The notes below the pieces were generated by a model. The model did no database searches, was not told the origin of the DNA, and was given only the letters and a program-made list of their open reading frames with translations. Of a stretch of DNA of 64,000 nucleotides, positions 1 through 10,639 are shown piece after piece. The position numbers and the translations under genes are program-made. The DNA is taken from contig CM060474.1 of assembly GCA_030544235.1 (NCBI GenBank), forward strand, positions 1,302,001-1,366,000, in the 5' to 3' direction. Position 1 is the stretch's first letter; every line of letters begins with the position of its first letter. This DNA comes from Lepturacanthus savala (lineage: Eukaryota > Chordata > Actinopteri > Scombriformes > Trichiuridae).

Positions 1-727
1 GCATATGGAGCAATAAAAACTTTAAAACACGAACCACATGAAAACAATAGCTTTTCCAGGTGAATTTCTAATTCAAAACTATACCATTTCACATAAAGTA
101 TAAGGTAAATAAGATTTCCTGTAAAAACATTGCACTGATTAGGCCTACATACCTTTTTATCTTTTAGTGCTCTTCAGACTGAGAGAAAGCTTCTGGAGCC
201 ATAAAAACTTTAATACATGAACCACATGAAAACAATAGCTTTTCCAGGTGAATTTGCAATCCAAAACTATACCATTTTACATAAAGTAAAAGGTAAACAA
301 GATTTTCTGTAAAAACATTGCACTGATTTGGACGTACATCGCTTTTTATCTTATTGTGCTCTTCAGACCGAGAGAAAGCTTCTGGAGCCATAAAAACACA
401 TAAAAACATCAGCTTTACCAGGTCAAATTTTAATCTAAAACTATACCATTGCACATAATATTAAAGATAAATAACATTTTCTGTGAAAATATTGCACTTA
501 TTTAGACCTATACAGGTTTTCATCTTATTGTGCCTTTCAGACCGAGAGAATGCTTTTAAAGGCAAAAAAACATTAAAACATGAACTAGATAAAAACAATA
601 GCTTTCCCGGGTGAAATTTTAACCCCAAACTATACCATTGCACATAATATTAAAGATAAATACAATTTTCTCTGAAAATATTGCACTTATTTACACCTAC
701 ACAGCTTTTCATCTTATTGTGCCTTTC
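1..727. repeat. satellite array, ~188 bp period, about four units
   Basis: Similar segments recur about every 188 bases. Each carries the phrases 'catgaaaacaatagcttttc', 'aaaactataccattgcaca' and 'ttgtgcctttcagaccgaga'. Units start near 15, 203, 391 and 575. The array continues to the junction with the Helentron remnant at about 728. The same unit recurs at 11396-11823 and 40650-40830. The short ORFs here are frames of the repeat, not genes. Confidence 0.85.
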
Positions 728-1075
728 TGACTGGCGCCCCTTACGCATCTGTATAGACATACTGACCATATAAGTTTCAATAAGAAACTGTGCAAAAAAG
801 AGATACGATTGATCCTGCGCAAAACGAGGATCCACGCTGAGTAGCCGAGTGATGAAGTACATGCTGGGAGACAGCTTGACTTCCCGCTCTTCATCCAGGG
901 TATTCTCTCCAGTGGGAAACTGGACAGGAAAAGCCATGGCCTCGAGCTTGGGGACACCGAAAAAACCCACAGGTTTGTTGCCTTGGGCGGGAGCGACGCT
1001 AAAAATTCCATCACCGTACAAGAGCACTTCTTGCGCAATGTCAGGGGGCTGCATGCATGTGGTCTGGTCTGAGCT
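728..1075 (-). pseudogene. truncated Helitron_like_N domain
   Basis: The minus frame reads EAMAFPVQFPTGENTLDEER, then LSPSMYFITRLLSVDPRFAQ and YLFFAQFLIETYMVSMSIQM. This matches the conserved start of the Helitron N-terminal domain (MAFP-x-FPTG, Y-x-x-R-L-L, F-F-A-Q). The reading frame continues into satellite repeat at about 728, so the Rep nuclease motifs are missing. The upstream DUF6570 frame ends at 1041, so a frameshift lies between the two. Confidence 0.75.
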
Positions 1076-1786
1076 CTTCCTGCTCATCAGGTTTCTGGTC
1101 TGGAGCGTCCGAAGGAGCTTCTTTCTCCCCCGTGTCCACAACCTCCTCAGTCGGTGCCTCATTGCCAGGCTCATCGTCAAAAACGTTGAACGTTGCGCCC
1201 TCGTCGATTGTCACGTCCCTATACTGAGGATGACTTTCTACGAGGGTCCGCAATCCCTGCAGCACATTTTGCATGTTGACTCTATAAAAGTGCTGGTATC
1301 CCTTGTATCTGATTCTGCGCTTCAGCTTCACCTGTATGAGGCAAGCGTCAGCGCCCTTATGCAACGTGACGATTTTGGCAAAAGGAAGGACTTTTGCAAG
1401 CAGTTGCTGTTTCAAGATGTTACATCTTGCCAGCTGTGTTGGAATAGGTGCCAGCCCCATTTTGTTGGCGACGGCATCTTTCCACGGACTAAGTGGCTGT
1501 CACAAGTGTGACAGATCCACTCACACAATCTCTCCCGTGGAAATGTGCAAGGATTTGAGCACGATGAATCGCACACATGGACGTAATCTCCGGTCAAGCA
1601 CACGGCAGACAAAAGCTGGTCTTTTGTGTACTTGGCTCCGATGCACCGTTTCACCTGGTTTGGAAACTCAGTCTTGTGACAAACGGTGCAAACACACGTG
1701 GGCCCGAGCCGGACCTTCTCCCGGAACCTGGCGATAGCGTGGCACAACATATTAATGATGCCGCACTTGAGGCAAGTACTGTGCAC
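1041..1786 (-). pseudogene. Helentron zinc-binding region and DUF6570-like domain
   Basis: Frame 1786-1412 is Cys-rich (CLKCG, CTVCHKTEFPNQVKRC, CDSSC, CEWICHTCDSHLVRGKMP). Frame 1460-1041 continues with the start of a DUF6570-like domain (MGLAPIPTQLARCNILKQQL, then QVKLKRRIRYKGYQHFYRV). The two overlap at a frameshift near 1460. This pair of modules precedes Helitron_like_N in animal Helitron proteins. The zinc region may bind nucleic acid. The acidic tail (about 1041-1180) resembles a low-complexity linker. Confidence 0.7.
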
Positions 1787-2583
1787 AACAGGTGCTATAC
1801 TGCTTACGCCTGTAGGACTTCAAAGATTTAGGTCGCTGCTGGAAATTGACATTGGTGCTATACAGTTTCCTGTTGTAAGATTTTTGCTGCTGCTGGAAAG
1901 CAGGATTAGTGCTGTATTTATTGCAGATGTATGACTTCATTGAAGCTTTCTTCTGCTGTTGGAAAGAAAGATTTGTGTTGCTTCATGAAAGAAGACTTCT
2001 TTTCTTGCTGGTGCTGACTGTAGCTTGCCCTCATTGCCTGTAATTTCTTCTCCCGAATCCTGACCTACTGGCATATTGCAGTTTTTCAGACTGACTTCTA
2101 CTAGCGGTTCTCCTCTCACCAGAAGGCAGATGTTTGGTGATGGTACTTGCTCGACGTGCAGCTTTCCTGCTGCACTCAAGCCAAGTTTCGAAACATACTG
2201 CTCCGTTTTCTCAAACTACACCTCACAACTTCAGCCCGGATATCTGGAACGTCAACTTCCACAGACGCTGGTTCTGGCGCATCATCTGGAGTGAGAATTA
2301 TATGAGCTTCAAATTCTGGGGTGTTCCCTTCAAGAAAAACTGCATGTTGGAACTCCTCTCGAACACAACTGTGGTCAAGTGCAGCATCTGGAATGATAAA
2401 TATATCATCTTCCAGTTCAGGGGAGTCACCATCAAGAACTAAAGGGCTTGATTCTGTTGCAGCTGCTGAAAAGACTGCAACATTATCCACCAATCCAGGG
2501 GTCTCGCTGTAGTCCCTGGAGAAGGAAACGGGCATAAGCTCATAGCTCGCGGAAGGGCCACGACCCTGCAAGAGCTTATGCAC
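1752..2583 (-). pseudogene. Helentron linker and tyrosine-rich peptide repeats
   Basis: Minus-strand frames 2583-2176, 2179-1937 and 1940-1752 carry the region between the peptidase-like domain and the zinc-binding region. It includes SYELMPVSFSRDYSETPG, EVSLKNCNMPVGQDSGEE, and then repeats of about 18-20 residues of the type KSYxxKxYSTNxxFQQ. Matching sequence occurs at 62810-63967. The repeat resembles basic Tyr-rich repeats seen in animal Helitron proteins; its function is unknown. Frameshifts separate the pieces. Confidence 0.6.
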
Positions 2584-2605
2584 GTGGTCGACCAGATCGC
2601 TGAAA

Positions 2606-3173
2606 TTAAGGATTGATTTCAGTGCTGAAAGTCAGCATTTTCGCAGTGTCACTATGGTGCGGTAAACCTGTGGCTGACCTCGAGTGAGAGTTAAAGAAAC
2701 CATAGCGGCCTGTGTCGTCAGGAAAGACTGCAAAACGTTCACGTGCGACCAGGAGAACTGCGTGGCGGACATCAAGAGCCAAGCATTGAAGTTGTGAGGC
2801 AAGCGATGGGAAGCGATGGGAAGCGATGGGAAGCGATGGGAAGCGAGGGAAGCGATGCTTGACTTTGCAGACTGTTTTCTGCAACCGGCCCAACCATGAG
2901 ATCCATAGAGTTCATGGTAACATGGTACGAATTCTCTTCCATGAAGACATGTTTCGGCATCTGCTCAAGGGTCAAGTAGTTGTGTGTAAAAGTGCCATCT
3001 GCAATAAGCTGCCGTTTCACACCTACATAGAGTGCATCACCCTGAGCAAGCACTCTATCCAGAGAAACACTGTCAAACTGCAACCCCTCATTGTGGTATG
3101 CAAGAAAAGTCAGAGCCATGGAGGTTAAAAAAGTTCTGTACCTTTTTGACACCTGAGAGTGGGAAGCCCTCAC
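2606..3173 (-). pseudogene. cysteine-peptidase-like (C76/OTU-type) N-terminal domain of Helentron
   Basis: Two overlapping reading frames (3173 to 2772 and 2893 to 2606) give one domain. It starts with a segment containing LDRVLAQGDALYVGVK and ends with RYGFFNSHSRSATGLP. The pattern F-[DN]-S-[HE]-S-R near the end resembles the Asp-x-His motif of herpesvirus-tegument-like C76 peptidases, and OTU-type cysteine proteases are known in fish Helentrons. Here the Asp position is Asn. A run of a 10-base unit (gcgatgggaa) at about 2800-2858 has expanded inside the domain and shifts the frame. Function is inferred from family resemblance only. Confidence 0.5.
2800..2858. repeat. 10 bp short tandem repeat (gcgatgggaa)n
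   Basis: About five near-identical copies of a 10-base unit lie inside the Helentron peptidase-like region. They encode a repeating Pro-Ser-Leu-Pro-Ile-Ala-Ser-His-like peptide in the minus frames. This is probably a slippage expansion after the element died. Confidence 0.85.
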
Positions 3174-3219
3174 GATGTTGATCGGTGGAACGTCAGAATG
3201 CTAAAATGAATAAATGCAT

Positions 3220-6200
3220 TTACACCGGGTTCAGTGGGATGGAGGGCACGGTCTTCTGCTTCTCCTCAGTCTTCTGTGTCTGTAAAGAAAAAAGGCAGAG
3301 TTTGGATTAAGAAGTGCATAGGAGACAAAATACAAAAGAAAAAATATTGGCATCGTAAATATAAATGGGAAACAGAAACAAAGGGTTAAAAACCATGAAA
3401 AAAATAAGGACCAATAAGGACCAATTCAATAAAAATGTGCAGATAAAAAGCTGATAGCTGCAGCTATGTTACCTTCTTGGTGGGACCCACCTGGGTCCAC
3501 CGAGGAGGGAGGGAAGAACCGGACACAGGAGCCTTGGCTTTCATGGACACTTCCCGTGAAATCCTTGGGGTTGGAGGTGTAAGCGGAGTCAGACAGGCCC
3601 TTGGTGGAGACTGAGGAAACAATGACAGAGTTTATATTAAAATAATGCATAAGAGACATCAGACAAGCGGATAGCAGCAGCAGTGAGTTAAACTACATAA
3701 TATAGTGGTTATTGGGGTAAATGTTCCACCAAGAAAATATCGTAAATTGTACCTTCTTGGCTGGACTTGCACTGCTTTCTCCAGGAGGAATGACCCGTTT
3801 GGCAGGAGGGGTGGAGGGAGGCGTCCGGGTCATCGTGCTGTGGAAACAATGACAGAGTTTACATTAAAATAGATCATAAAACCACCACCAGACAAGACCA
3901 GACAAACTGATAGCAGCAGAAAGTTAAAATACAAAATACAGCGGGTATTCTGGAAAATGTTCAAACAACCAATAATGGTGTGTAACATACCTTCTTGGCC
4001 TGAGCCACACTAGTCCCTCCAGGAGCACTGGAAGGACGAAGCACAGGGACCTTGACTTCCACAGACACTACTGGTGAGACAGGTGGGGCAGCAGGTGGGG
4101 GAGGAGATGTCTGTGGAACCAAAGACATAGTTTATATTAAAAATTAATGAGATACACCAGATAAACTGAATGGAATGTTAATTAAGGGGCAGAACTTTAG
4201 GAGTCGCTGTGTGTTTTTGCCAACAGCAACGGTGACGATAAATTCAAATAAGGAACAAAATGAGACAAAAGGTTAAAAATAACATTTCCAAAAAGACGGT
4301 GATAAACATTCTGATGTTCAAAAACCAATATCAGCTGCAGTGAGTTAAACTTCACAATACAGTGGCTATTGTATAAAATATAATACCTTCTTGGACCGGA
4401 CAGTGGTCCATCCAGCAGGACTGGAAGGACAAGGTCCAGGGACCTCAGCCTTCACAGCCACTGCTGGGACGACCCGTGGAGGAGGAGGAGGAGGCACCAC
4501 CTGTAGAACCAAAGACAGTTTACAGTAAAAAACTTCACTAAAGACAAACAGCAACAGCCGTGAGTTAAACCACACAACACAGTGGTTATTGTGTCTAATG
4601 TTCAAAGAGTGAATGGGTAACATACCTTCTTCTTGGCCTGAGCCACACTAGTCCCTCCAGGAGGACCGGAAGGACGAGGCACAGGGGCCTTGACCTCCAC
4701 AGACACTCCTGGTGGGACCCGTGGGGCAGCAGGAGGGGGAGGAGGCATCTGTGGAACCAAAGACATAGTTTATATTAGAACAATGAATAATGAAAAAAAT
4801 TACTGAACTGAAAGGAAATGTTAAAAACAATTAAACATTTAAAAACATGGGCAAACATGAGCAAAATCATTGGAATAAACATTGAGTGCATATAAATAAT
4901 CTGATAGCAGCAGAAACGTAACACAAACACTACATTGGTTATTGAGTCAAACATTAAAGCAGTAACAGGAAGTGATGTAGATACCTTCTTGGGGGAGGTC
5001 CAGGCGGGGACCATGGCCTCCTACAGCTGCCTGGAAGCAGCAGCAAACAGGAGGCCAGCGAGGACCGGCATCCCCACGTTGTCGCTGAGGTGAACCTGTC
5101 AGAGAAAACACAAAACAAAATACAGCCAACCTGCATCTGGCATGAAACCAACATTTATATCTACAAAGAAAAACAGGTGAACATCAAGTGTGTGTCAGGG
5201 TGTGTTATATATGAAGTGTTATACTTACACCGTCCCTGGCCCACAGGGACGGTGACACCTGTAAAACATAGAACCTGACACCTGTAAAACATAGACATTA
5301 GATTAGACCGATGAAACCAACATAAACTGACACCTGTAATACACATTACATAGGCAGAAACAGTATACGTATATCTTTACGTACCCATTCGTGCCGCTAC
5401 CTCCTGGTAGCGGTGCCGCAGGGCGTCGTTCCACTCCGGTGGAACAGCCAGCCTGGGGGGGGAAGTCCAGGACACACACCTGGAGAAGAAGATTTGTTCA
5501 GTAAACAGGACAAGATCTCAAAATGTTTGTAGAAATCTCTCACAATCTCCAGGAATCGTCATCTGTGTTTCCACCTTCAATGGTTAGGTAACATATACTC
5601 AACTTCAAACATGTTCTGAAATCAATCACGGAATTATCTAGTCATAAGAAGTCAAAGTAACTTACATTGCTGCAGGCAGCCCGGGCGGTGGTCACCAGCC
5701 TCTGGAAGTCCGTAGCTGACTCTGAAAGACGGTCCAGGTTATTACTCGGGGCCAGCACAATTACCACCTCGGGAGTGCGAGGCAGAGATACATTTTTTAC
5801 TTCAACCTCTATGGCGCTGGCCTTGGCTCCAGGGATGGAGAGAAACCCAAAGGAGATCCCCCCCATCGGCATGGCCATGATTCCCTCCACGATTGAACGC
5901 AGATGGGAATCGCCGACCACGAGGACAAACTGCAAATGAAAAGCATGTTTAAGTTGTGCCAAATCCAAAGTTAGTCTGACATTAATTAGTCTCTAGAAAC
6001 TGGGAACGAGCCGTACCTTGTCTGCTGAAGGGGGAGGAACCACGACCCTCTTGGGGTGCCTGGTGTAGAGGGACCTGGGCCAGGTCACCGGACGGTGACG
6101 CCTGCCACAGCCCCGACCTGTAGAAATACAACAAAGGACATCAAAGTCTGGAACACTTTACATGAAAAAGGCAGAGAGGATGATGAGCAACAAGAACCGA

Positions 6201-6739
6201 CACGTCATAAACACACTAAAGTAAAAAGAGTGAGTCACGTACCAGGACTGAAGCCAGGGACAGGGAGGAGGAGGTCTGACCTGGGGGACACCTGCCGAGC
6301 AGCAGGGACCGACAGGCAGGGCACCTGATGAAGGAAACAGCAATAACAGTCAGGATTCACTCATTGGAGGATGATTTATTAGAAATGATAACAACCAACC
6401 ACATAACCAACCAGAGGGAGACTTACCTTTGCAGGTGGGGAGACCGTGGGGTTGGTCCTCAGGGTCCAGACTCCAGGGGGTGGGGGTAGGGTCATCTGAA
6501 ATCAAGAAAACAATAACCAGGCTTCAAGAGCTACAATGTTGGTGCAAAGATCAGTATTGTAGAGGCAGACTGTCAGAGGACTGGATGATGATGCTGGTTT
6601 TGATGTGTAAATGGTGACGTGGTTTTGAGAAGACGTGGGATGTGGATGGTGCAGTTACCTCCTGGAACCGAGGGTCCAGTGGGTCCAGCGGCCTCCAGCG
6701 CAGCGTCTGGGCCCGGGAGCGCTTCCCCTTCTGTGGCAT
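3220..6739 (-). CDS. multi-exon gene with SGNH/PC-esterase-like domain and duplicated Pro-rich exons (possibly broken)
   Basis: Exons were placed from GT/AG borders and reading frame (plus coordinates, gene reads right to left): 6659-6739 (starts MPQKGKRSRAQTLRW), 6427-6495, 6243-6324, 6017-6117, 5666-5929 (SGNH core), 5385-5479, 5229-5258 (tentative), 4985-5095, 4626-4748, 4387-4500, 3991-4110, 3753-3837, 3473-3610 and 3220-3279 (ends TVPSIPLNPV then TAA). Most exons are phase 0 at both ends. The SGNH core has GDSH, and a later exon carries VHLSD, the expected Asp/His block. Family: uncharacterised teleost proteins with the same GDSHLR core. Problems: an 8-G run at 5455-5462 shifts the frame in exon 6, a TAG lies in the VHLSD exon, and the 85-nt exon 3753-3837 breaks phase. 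It is therefore either a recent pseudogene or contains sequencing errors. The presumed 5'UTR exon lies near 9575-9760. Confidence 0.65.
3473..5095 (-). repeat. tandemly duplicated intron-exon units encoding proline-rich modules
   Basis: Five exons (4626-4748, 4387-4500, 3991-4110, 3753-3837, 3473-3610) follow one pattern: Pro-rich start, usually a VSVEVKAPVPRPS-like middle, and an end in Lys-Lys before the donor. 4985-5095 ends the same way. The introns share sequence too (a 'gcagcagtgagttaaac...acaatacagtggttattg' block upstream of the donor), so whole intron-exon units were duplicated. Spacing is about 240-400 bases. Because most units are 0-0 phase exons, extra copies can be added without changing frame. 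Confidence 0.8.
5666..5929 (-). CDS. SGNH-like core exon (GDSHLR)
   Basis: An 88-codon exon in one open frame, bounded by a TTTGCAG acceptor and a GTAAGT donor. It begins FVLVVGDSHLRSIVEG, carries FGFLSIPGAKASAIEVEV in the middle and VVIVLAPSNNLDRLSESAT near the end. GDSH is the block I nucleophile motif of SGNH/GDSL hydrolases and PC-esterases, and APSNN may supply the oxyanion Asn. The catalytic Asp/His block would come from the VHLSD exon at 4985-5095. Substrate is unknown. Confidence 0.75.
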
Positions 6740-7506
6740 CTTGTACAGATCAAGAACAACTTCCAGATAAAGTTAGTTAATGTGGTGAAAATAGTAGAGA
6801 TGTATGGAATGATTATTCCTATGTGACAGGTGTGTGGGTGTGTGTAAATGCAGGTATGTGTGTGTGTGAAACCTGAGGAGGAGCTGCAGGAGAGAAGAAG
6901 ACCAGCAGAGATGTTAATACTCATTATATTAACTACATTGACTCACATTAACATTTAGTTTACTGTAATAATTTAACTACAGAAATGAAATGCTGGTCAG
7001 AATCGGTAAAAGAGAATGCCGGAAAGCTGAACGCAGGTGCCGAAAAACTAATCTTCAGGTGAAACTTAGGCTTTATAATCTTGAATTGAGAAAAGCAAGG
7101 CAGTCCTTTTTCTCTGACATTATCTCCAAAAACAAAAATAATTCACGTACTCTGTTTGCTACTGTCGATAGGCTAACAAACCCCCGTGTCAGTAGCCCCT
7201 GAACTTGTATCCACTTAAGCCTGCAATGAGTTTGCCTCCTTCTTCACTGAAAAAATTTTCAAAATTAGACAAGCAGTCACCTCCTCCATGCCAGGTACAG
7301 GATATGTGTCGTCCCAGTGTAAACTCAAAATCAATTGTGATGGCATGACAAAATTTAATCCAATCAACCATAAAAATCTGGAGGACATTATACAACATCT
7401 GAAATCCTCCTCTTGCTGTCTGGATATTCTGCCAACAAGCTTTTTTAAAAAAGTCTAACTTCTAACTGCATGACCTCAGATCTTCTGCACATTGTAAACA
7501 CTTCAC

Positions 7507-7860
7507 TTGTGTCAGGTGTGTTCCCACAGGCTAAAAACTGCAGTCATCAAGCCACTGCTAAAAAAGACGAATCTGGACAATACAGTAATGAATAACTACA
7601 GGCCCATATCAAACCTTCCATTCTTAAGTAAAATAATTGAAAAAGCAGTTTTTAGACAGCTGACTAACTATATGACACTGAACAACTGTTTTGATGTCTT
7701 CCAGTCAGGTTTCCGACCCCACCACAGCACTGAGACTGCTCTCGTTAAGGTCTGTAATGATATCCAAATAAACACAGACAATGGCAAAATTTCAGTCTTA
7801 GTATTACTGGATCTCAGTGCCGCATTTGACACGGTTGACCACAACATATTATTACACTGA
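7507..7860 (+). pseudogene. L2 reverse transcriptase, fingers/palm part
   Basis: 117-residue frame with LKTAVIKPLLKKTNLDN, YRPISNLPF, GFRPHHSTETAL and the motif A region LVLLDLSAAFDTVDH. It ends in TGA at 7858-7860; the next frame (7861-8103) continues the same protein with GVPQGSILGP and YADD, so a single in-frame or near-frame stop interrupts it. Confidence 0.85.
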
Positions 7861-8155
7861 GTGGAGAACTGGGTGGGACTTACTGGCACAGCACTAAAAT
7901 GGGTTGAATCCTACTTAAAGGACAGAGACTACTTTGTGTCTATAGGCAACTACACATCTGAACATATAGACATAAGCTGTGGGGTCCCTCAAGGTTCAAT
8001 TCTGGGGCCTCTACTATTCAACATTTACATGCTCCCACTCACTAAGATTATGAAAGAAAATAAAATAAGTTACCATAATTATGCAGATGACACACAAATT
8101 TAGGATTTAGGACTAGGACTAAAAAGTAGACCATATCACTCCAGTTATAAGGTCC

Positions 8156-8467
8156 TTGCACTGGCTTCCTGTCTGCCAAAGAATTCACTTTAAAATACTC
8201 TTACTGGTTTATAAAGCCCTGAATGGTCTAGGGCCTAGGTATATTGCAGATCTGCTGATCCCTTATGAACCATCCAGACCTCTTAGATCATCTGGATCAG
8301 GTCTGCTCTCTGTTCCTAGAGTCAGAACTAAACATGGAGAAGCAGCGTTCAGTTTCTATGCCCCACAGATCTGGAACAAACTCCCAGAGACCTGCAGGTC
8401 TGCCGCAACTCTCACTGCTTTTAAATCACAGTTGAAGACTTTTTTGTTCAATGCTGCCTACTGCTAA
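8156..8467 (+). pseudogene. L2 ORF2 C-terminal fragment
   Basis: 103-residue frame with HWLPVCQRIHFKILLLVYKA, GLGPRYIADLLIPYEPSRPL and GEAAFSFYAPQIWNKLPET. This is the widespread L2 C-terminal region of fish genomes. It is joined to YADDTQ after a deletion of the thumb region. Confidence 0.85.
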
Positions 8468-8749
8468 TATCATTAATTACTCTACACTGTATTGTAACTT
8501 GTTCTTTGTTTTTATTTCAAAGTTATAAATTTTAATTCTTAATTTTTATTTTTTTATTTTAAACTGTTTTAAATTGTATTGTTTTAATTTAAAAATTTTA
8601 AATTTTAATTCTTAATTTTTATTTTAATCAACTGTCTTAAATTGTATCTTGATGCTTTTAATGTTTTATGTAAAGCACTTTGAATTACCTCATTGTTGAA
8701 ATGTGCTATACAAATAAACATGCCTTGCCTTACAGCAACTCACAACAGT

Positions 8750-9910
8750 AAGAACACAATCTATTCAACAGTTAATTACATTATGATCACATTAAAATGT
8801 TCAACTACACACACACAAACAGTTAACTCCATTGACTCATTACTATGTGTGATATTGACTACAGACCACAAAGACCAGAGATACACTGTTTACATCTTTA
8901 CTGCAATACTTCACTACATTAACTCACAATACTAGCTAGATGTGTTTATTAAAATACAACTAAAAGTAAAGTCACTATATAAACTCTAATTAATCTGATC
9001 GAACAATAATCAAACATGTCAGTAACAATATTCTGATGCTAAAGTACTAATGTACTTAAACTATTTTACTGCAAAGCTTTAACTACATTAGGATCACACA
9101 CCAGTTATTAAACGACAAAAAAAATTTTCAAAAGCAGATTTTCTCACACACACACATTCCCATTACAGTAACAGTAGTTATGTCTCACACAAAAGGGGCA
9201 AAAAACAATAAAACGAATTCTGTCAAAAATATAAATTTTCCTCACACACGAAAACACACGTCAAGTAACAGGAAGACACGCGCACACACACGCACACACA
9301 AAAGGCTAACAAGCCAGCTAACTAACTACATTAGGATCACACACCAGTTATTAAACGACAAAAAAAAATATCAAAAGCAGATTTTCTCACACACACATTC
9401 CCATTACAGTAACAGTAGTTATGTCTCACACAAAAGGGTCAAAAAACAATAAAATGAATTCTGTCAAAAATATACATTTTCTTCACACACAAAAACACAC
9501 GTCAAGTTACAGGAGCGAAGACGCGCGCACACGAAAGGCTTACAAGCAACAGCGTTTATGATAAAATTACTCACAAGGTAAAAAAAAAACGCCCAAAATT
9601 CGGAATCCAAGGAAACGATGAAAGAAGTCACAAAAAGGCAATTTCTGTCGAAATTCGTCGAATAATCCAACAAAGAGCGGAGCAGCAGCAAAGTCCTTTG
9701 TTCTCAGAGCGGAGCCTAGAGTCAAAGAGAGAGAACAAAATGGCCGCTGTCGATTTATACTGCAGCCCTTGCTATGGAGCTTCATTATTAGAATCAGGTG
9801 TGTTCCTGCTTGAATGGAACAAAAACCTGCACCCACAGTGGCTCTCCAGGACCAGGGTTGGAGACCCCTTTTCTATAATGTCTTTTTTTTAATGATTTTT
9901 TTTTTTATTT
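8750..9910. repeat. duplicated block (copy 1), with presumed first exon of the SGNH gene
   Basis: The order of sequence here (ttaactccattgactcatta..., actagctagatgtgtttatt, ...ggatccaaggaaacgat-like block, gagcggagcagcagcaa, gaacaaaatggccgctgtc) is repeated at about 38170-39320 in the same orientation. Two internal near-copies at 9085-9240 and 9325-9480 form a local ~240 bp tandem duplication. A candidate minus-strand donor (CTT|GTGAGT) at 9574/9575 suggests a 5'UTR exon from about 9760 to 9575 feeding the gene at 3220-6739. That link is inference. Confidence 0.6.
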
Positions 9911-10460
9911 TCTTGAGTCTCCTGACCAATGAACTGTGATGTATTAAGTTTTAACCTTAAAAGAAATCACACAGATGAATTAATTATCTAATTATTAGAT
10001 AGATAATACATCTGAATTCATTCATTACAGATACTTGATTAAAAAATTAAAATCATTATACATACAAAATATATGAAACACAAATACATATACATATGTA
10101 TGAATAAATATGAATATATTACTATACTACCATGCTATTATTTTAATTATATATTAAATTATTATTATGTTACTTTTTATTGTTTCATATAATTATTTTA
10201 TTATGTTATTAATTAATAACAGTTATTAACTACACTATGAAATCTGCACTGCTCATTTATATACTTCTATAGGTATACTGTTATGCTACTATTATTACAC
10301 TGTACGATTCTATAATATTATACATTTTATGAATTTATTTCATTATTTTATTATATTGGAAATAATATTATAGTTATAATTATAGCAATAGTATAATTAC
10401 AATTGTATGGTTCTATTATTATGTATTATATGATGACAATTGCTATGATTAATTACTGCC
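9911..10460. other. AT-rich intergenic DNA, no gene seen
   Basis: About 550 bases of very AT-rich sequence. Related sequence follows the second copy of the duplicated block at 39230-39700. No coding signal was seen. Confidence 0.7.
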
Positions 10461-10477
10461 TATTACATTTGCTCACT

Positions 10478-10600
10478 ATAAAACCTTTAAATGGTGGCTA
10501 TCACCGCCACCTATTAGATTTATTCATTATAAGACCATTAAATGGCGGCTGTCGCCGCCACCTATTACATTTAATCAATATAAAACCTTTATGTATATTA
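10478..10600. repeat. short tandem repeat with GC palindromes
   Basis: Two-plus copies of a ~65 base unit. Each contains a small dyad, GGTGGCTATCACCGCCACC and then GGCGGCTGTCGCCGCCACC, followed by tattaNatttaatcattata-like spacer. Confidence 0.7.
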
Positions 10601-10639
10601 TAAACCTATTAGGTTTGGTGACCTTTCAGAGTCAACATC

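Larger units (their letters stand above)
728..3173 (-). mobile_element. Helentron/Helitron remnant, N-terminal half
   Basis: Read on the minus strand, this stretch gives in order a cysteine-peptidase-like domain, a linker, a tyrosine-rich peptide repeat, a Cys-rich zinc-binding region, a DUF6570-like domain and the start of the Helitron_like_N domain. This is the N-terminal layout of vertebrate Helitron/Helentron Rep-helicase proteins. Reading frame is lost several times. The element stops abruptly at about 728 where satellite sequence begins, so the Rep catalytic HUH/Tyr region and the helicase are absent. A related C-terminal half lies at 61261-64000 in the same orientation. It is a dead remnant; the family assignment is firm, the exact ends are not. 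Confidence 0.8.
6960..8738 (+). mobile_element. L2-clade LINE, 5'-truncated and broken
   Basis: Plus-strand frames carry reverse transcriptase blocks: NNYRPISNLPFLSKIIEK, LDLSAAFDTVDH, CGVPQGSILGPLLFNIY and YADDTQ, then a C-terminal part HWLPVCQRIHFKILLLVYKA to FSFYAPQIWNKLPE. The 3' end has the L2-type tail (GTAAAGCACTTTGAATTACC, then TGCTATACAAATAAA and a gccttgcctt run). Stops at 7200, 7858 and 8101 and a deletion after YADDTQ (8103) make it inactive. It lies opposite to the SGNH gene, between its ATG exon and presumed first exon. The 5' boundary is approximate. Confidence 0.88.

Noticed and set aside
849..1511. 220-codon plus-strand ORF
   Set aside because: It is the antisense of the Helentron zinc/DUF6570/Helitron_like_N coding region, which has clear family motifs on the minus strand.
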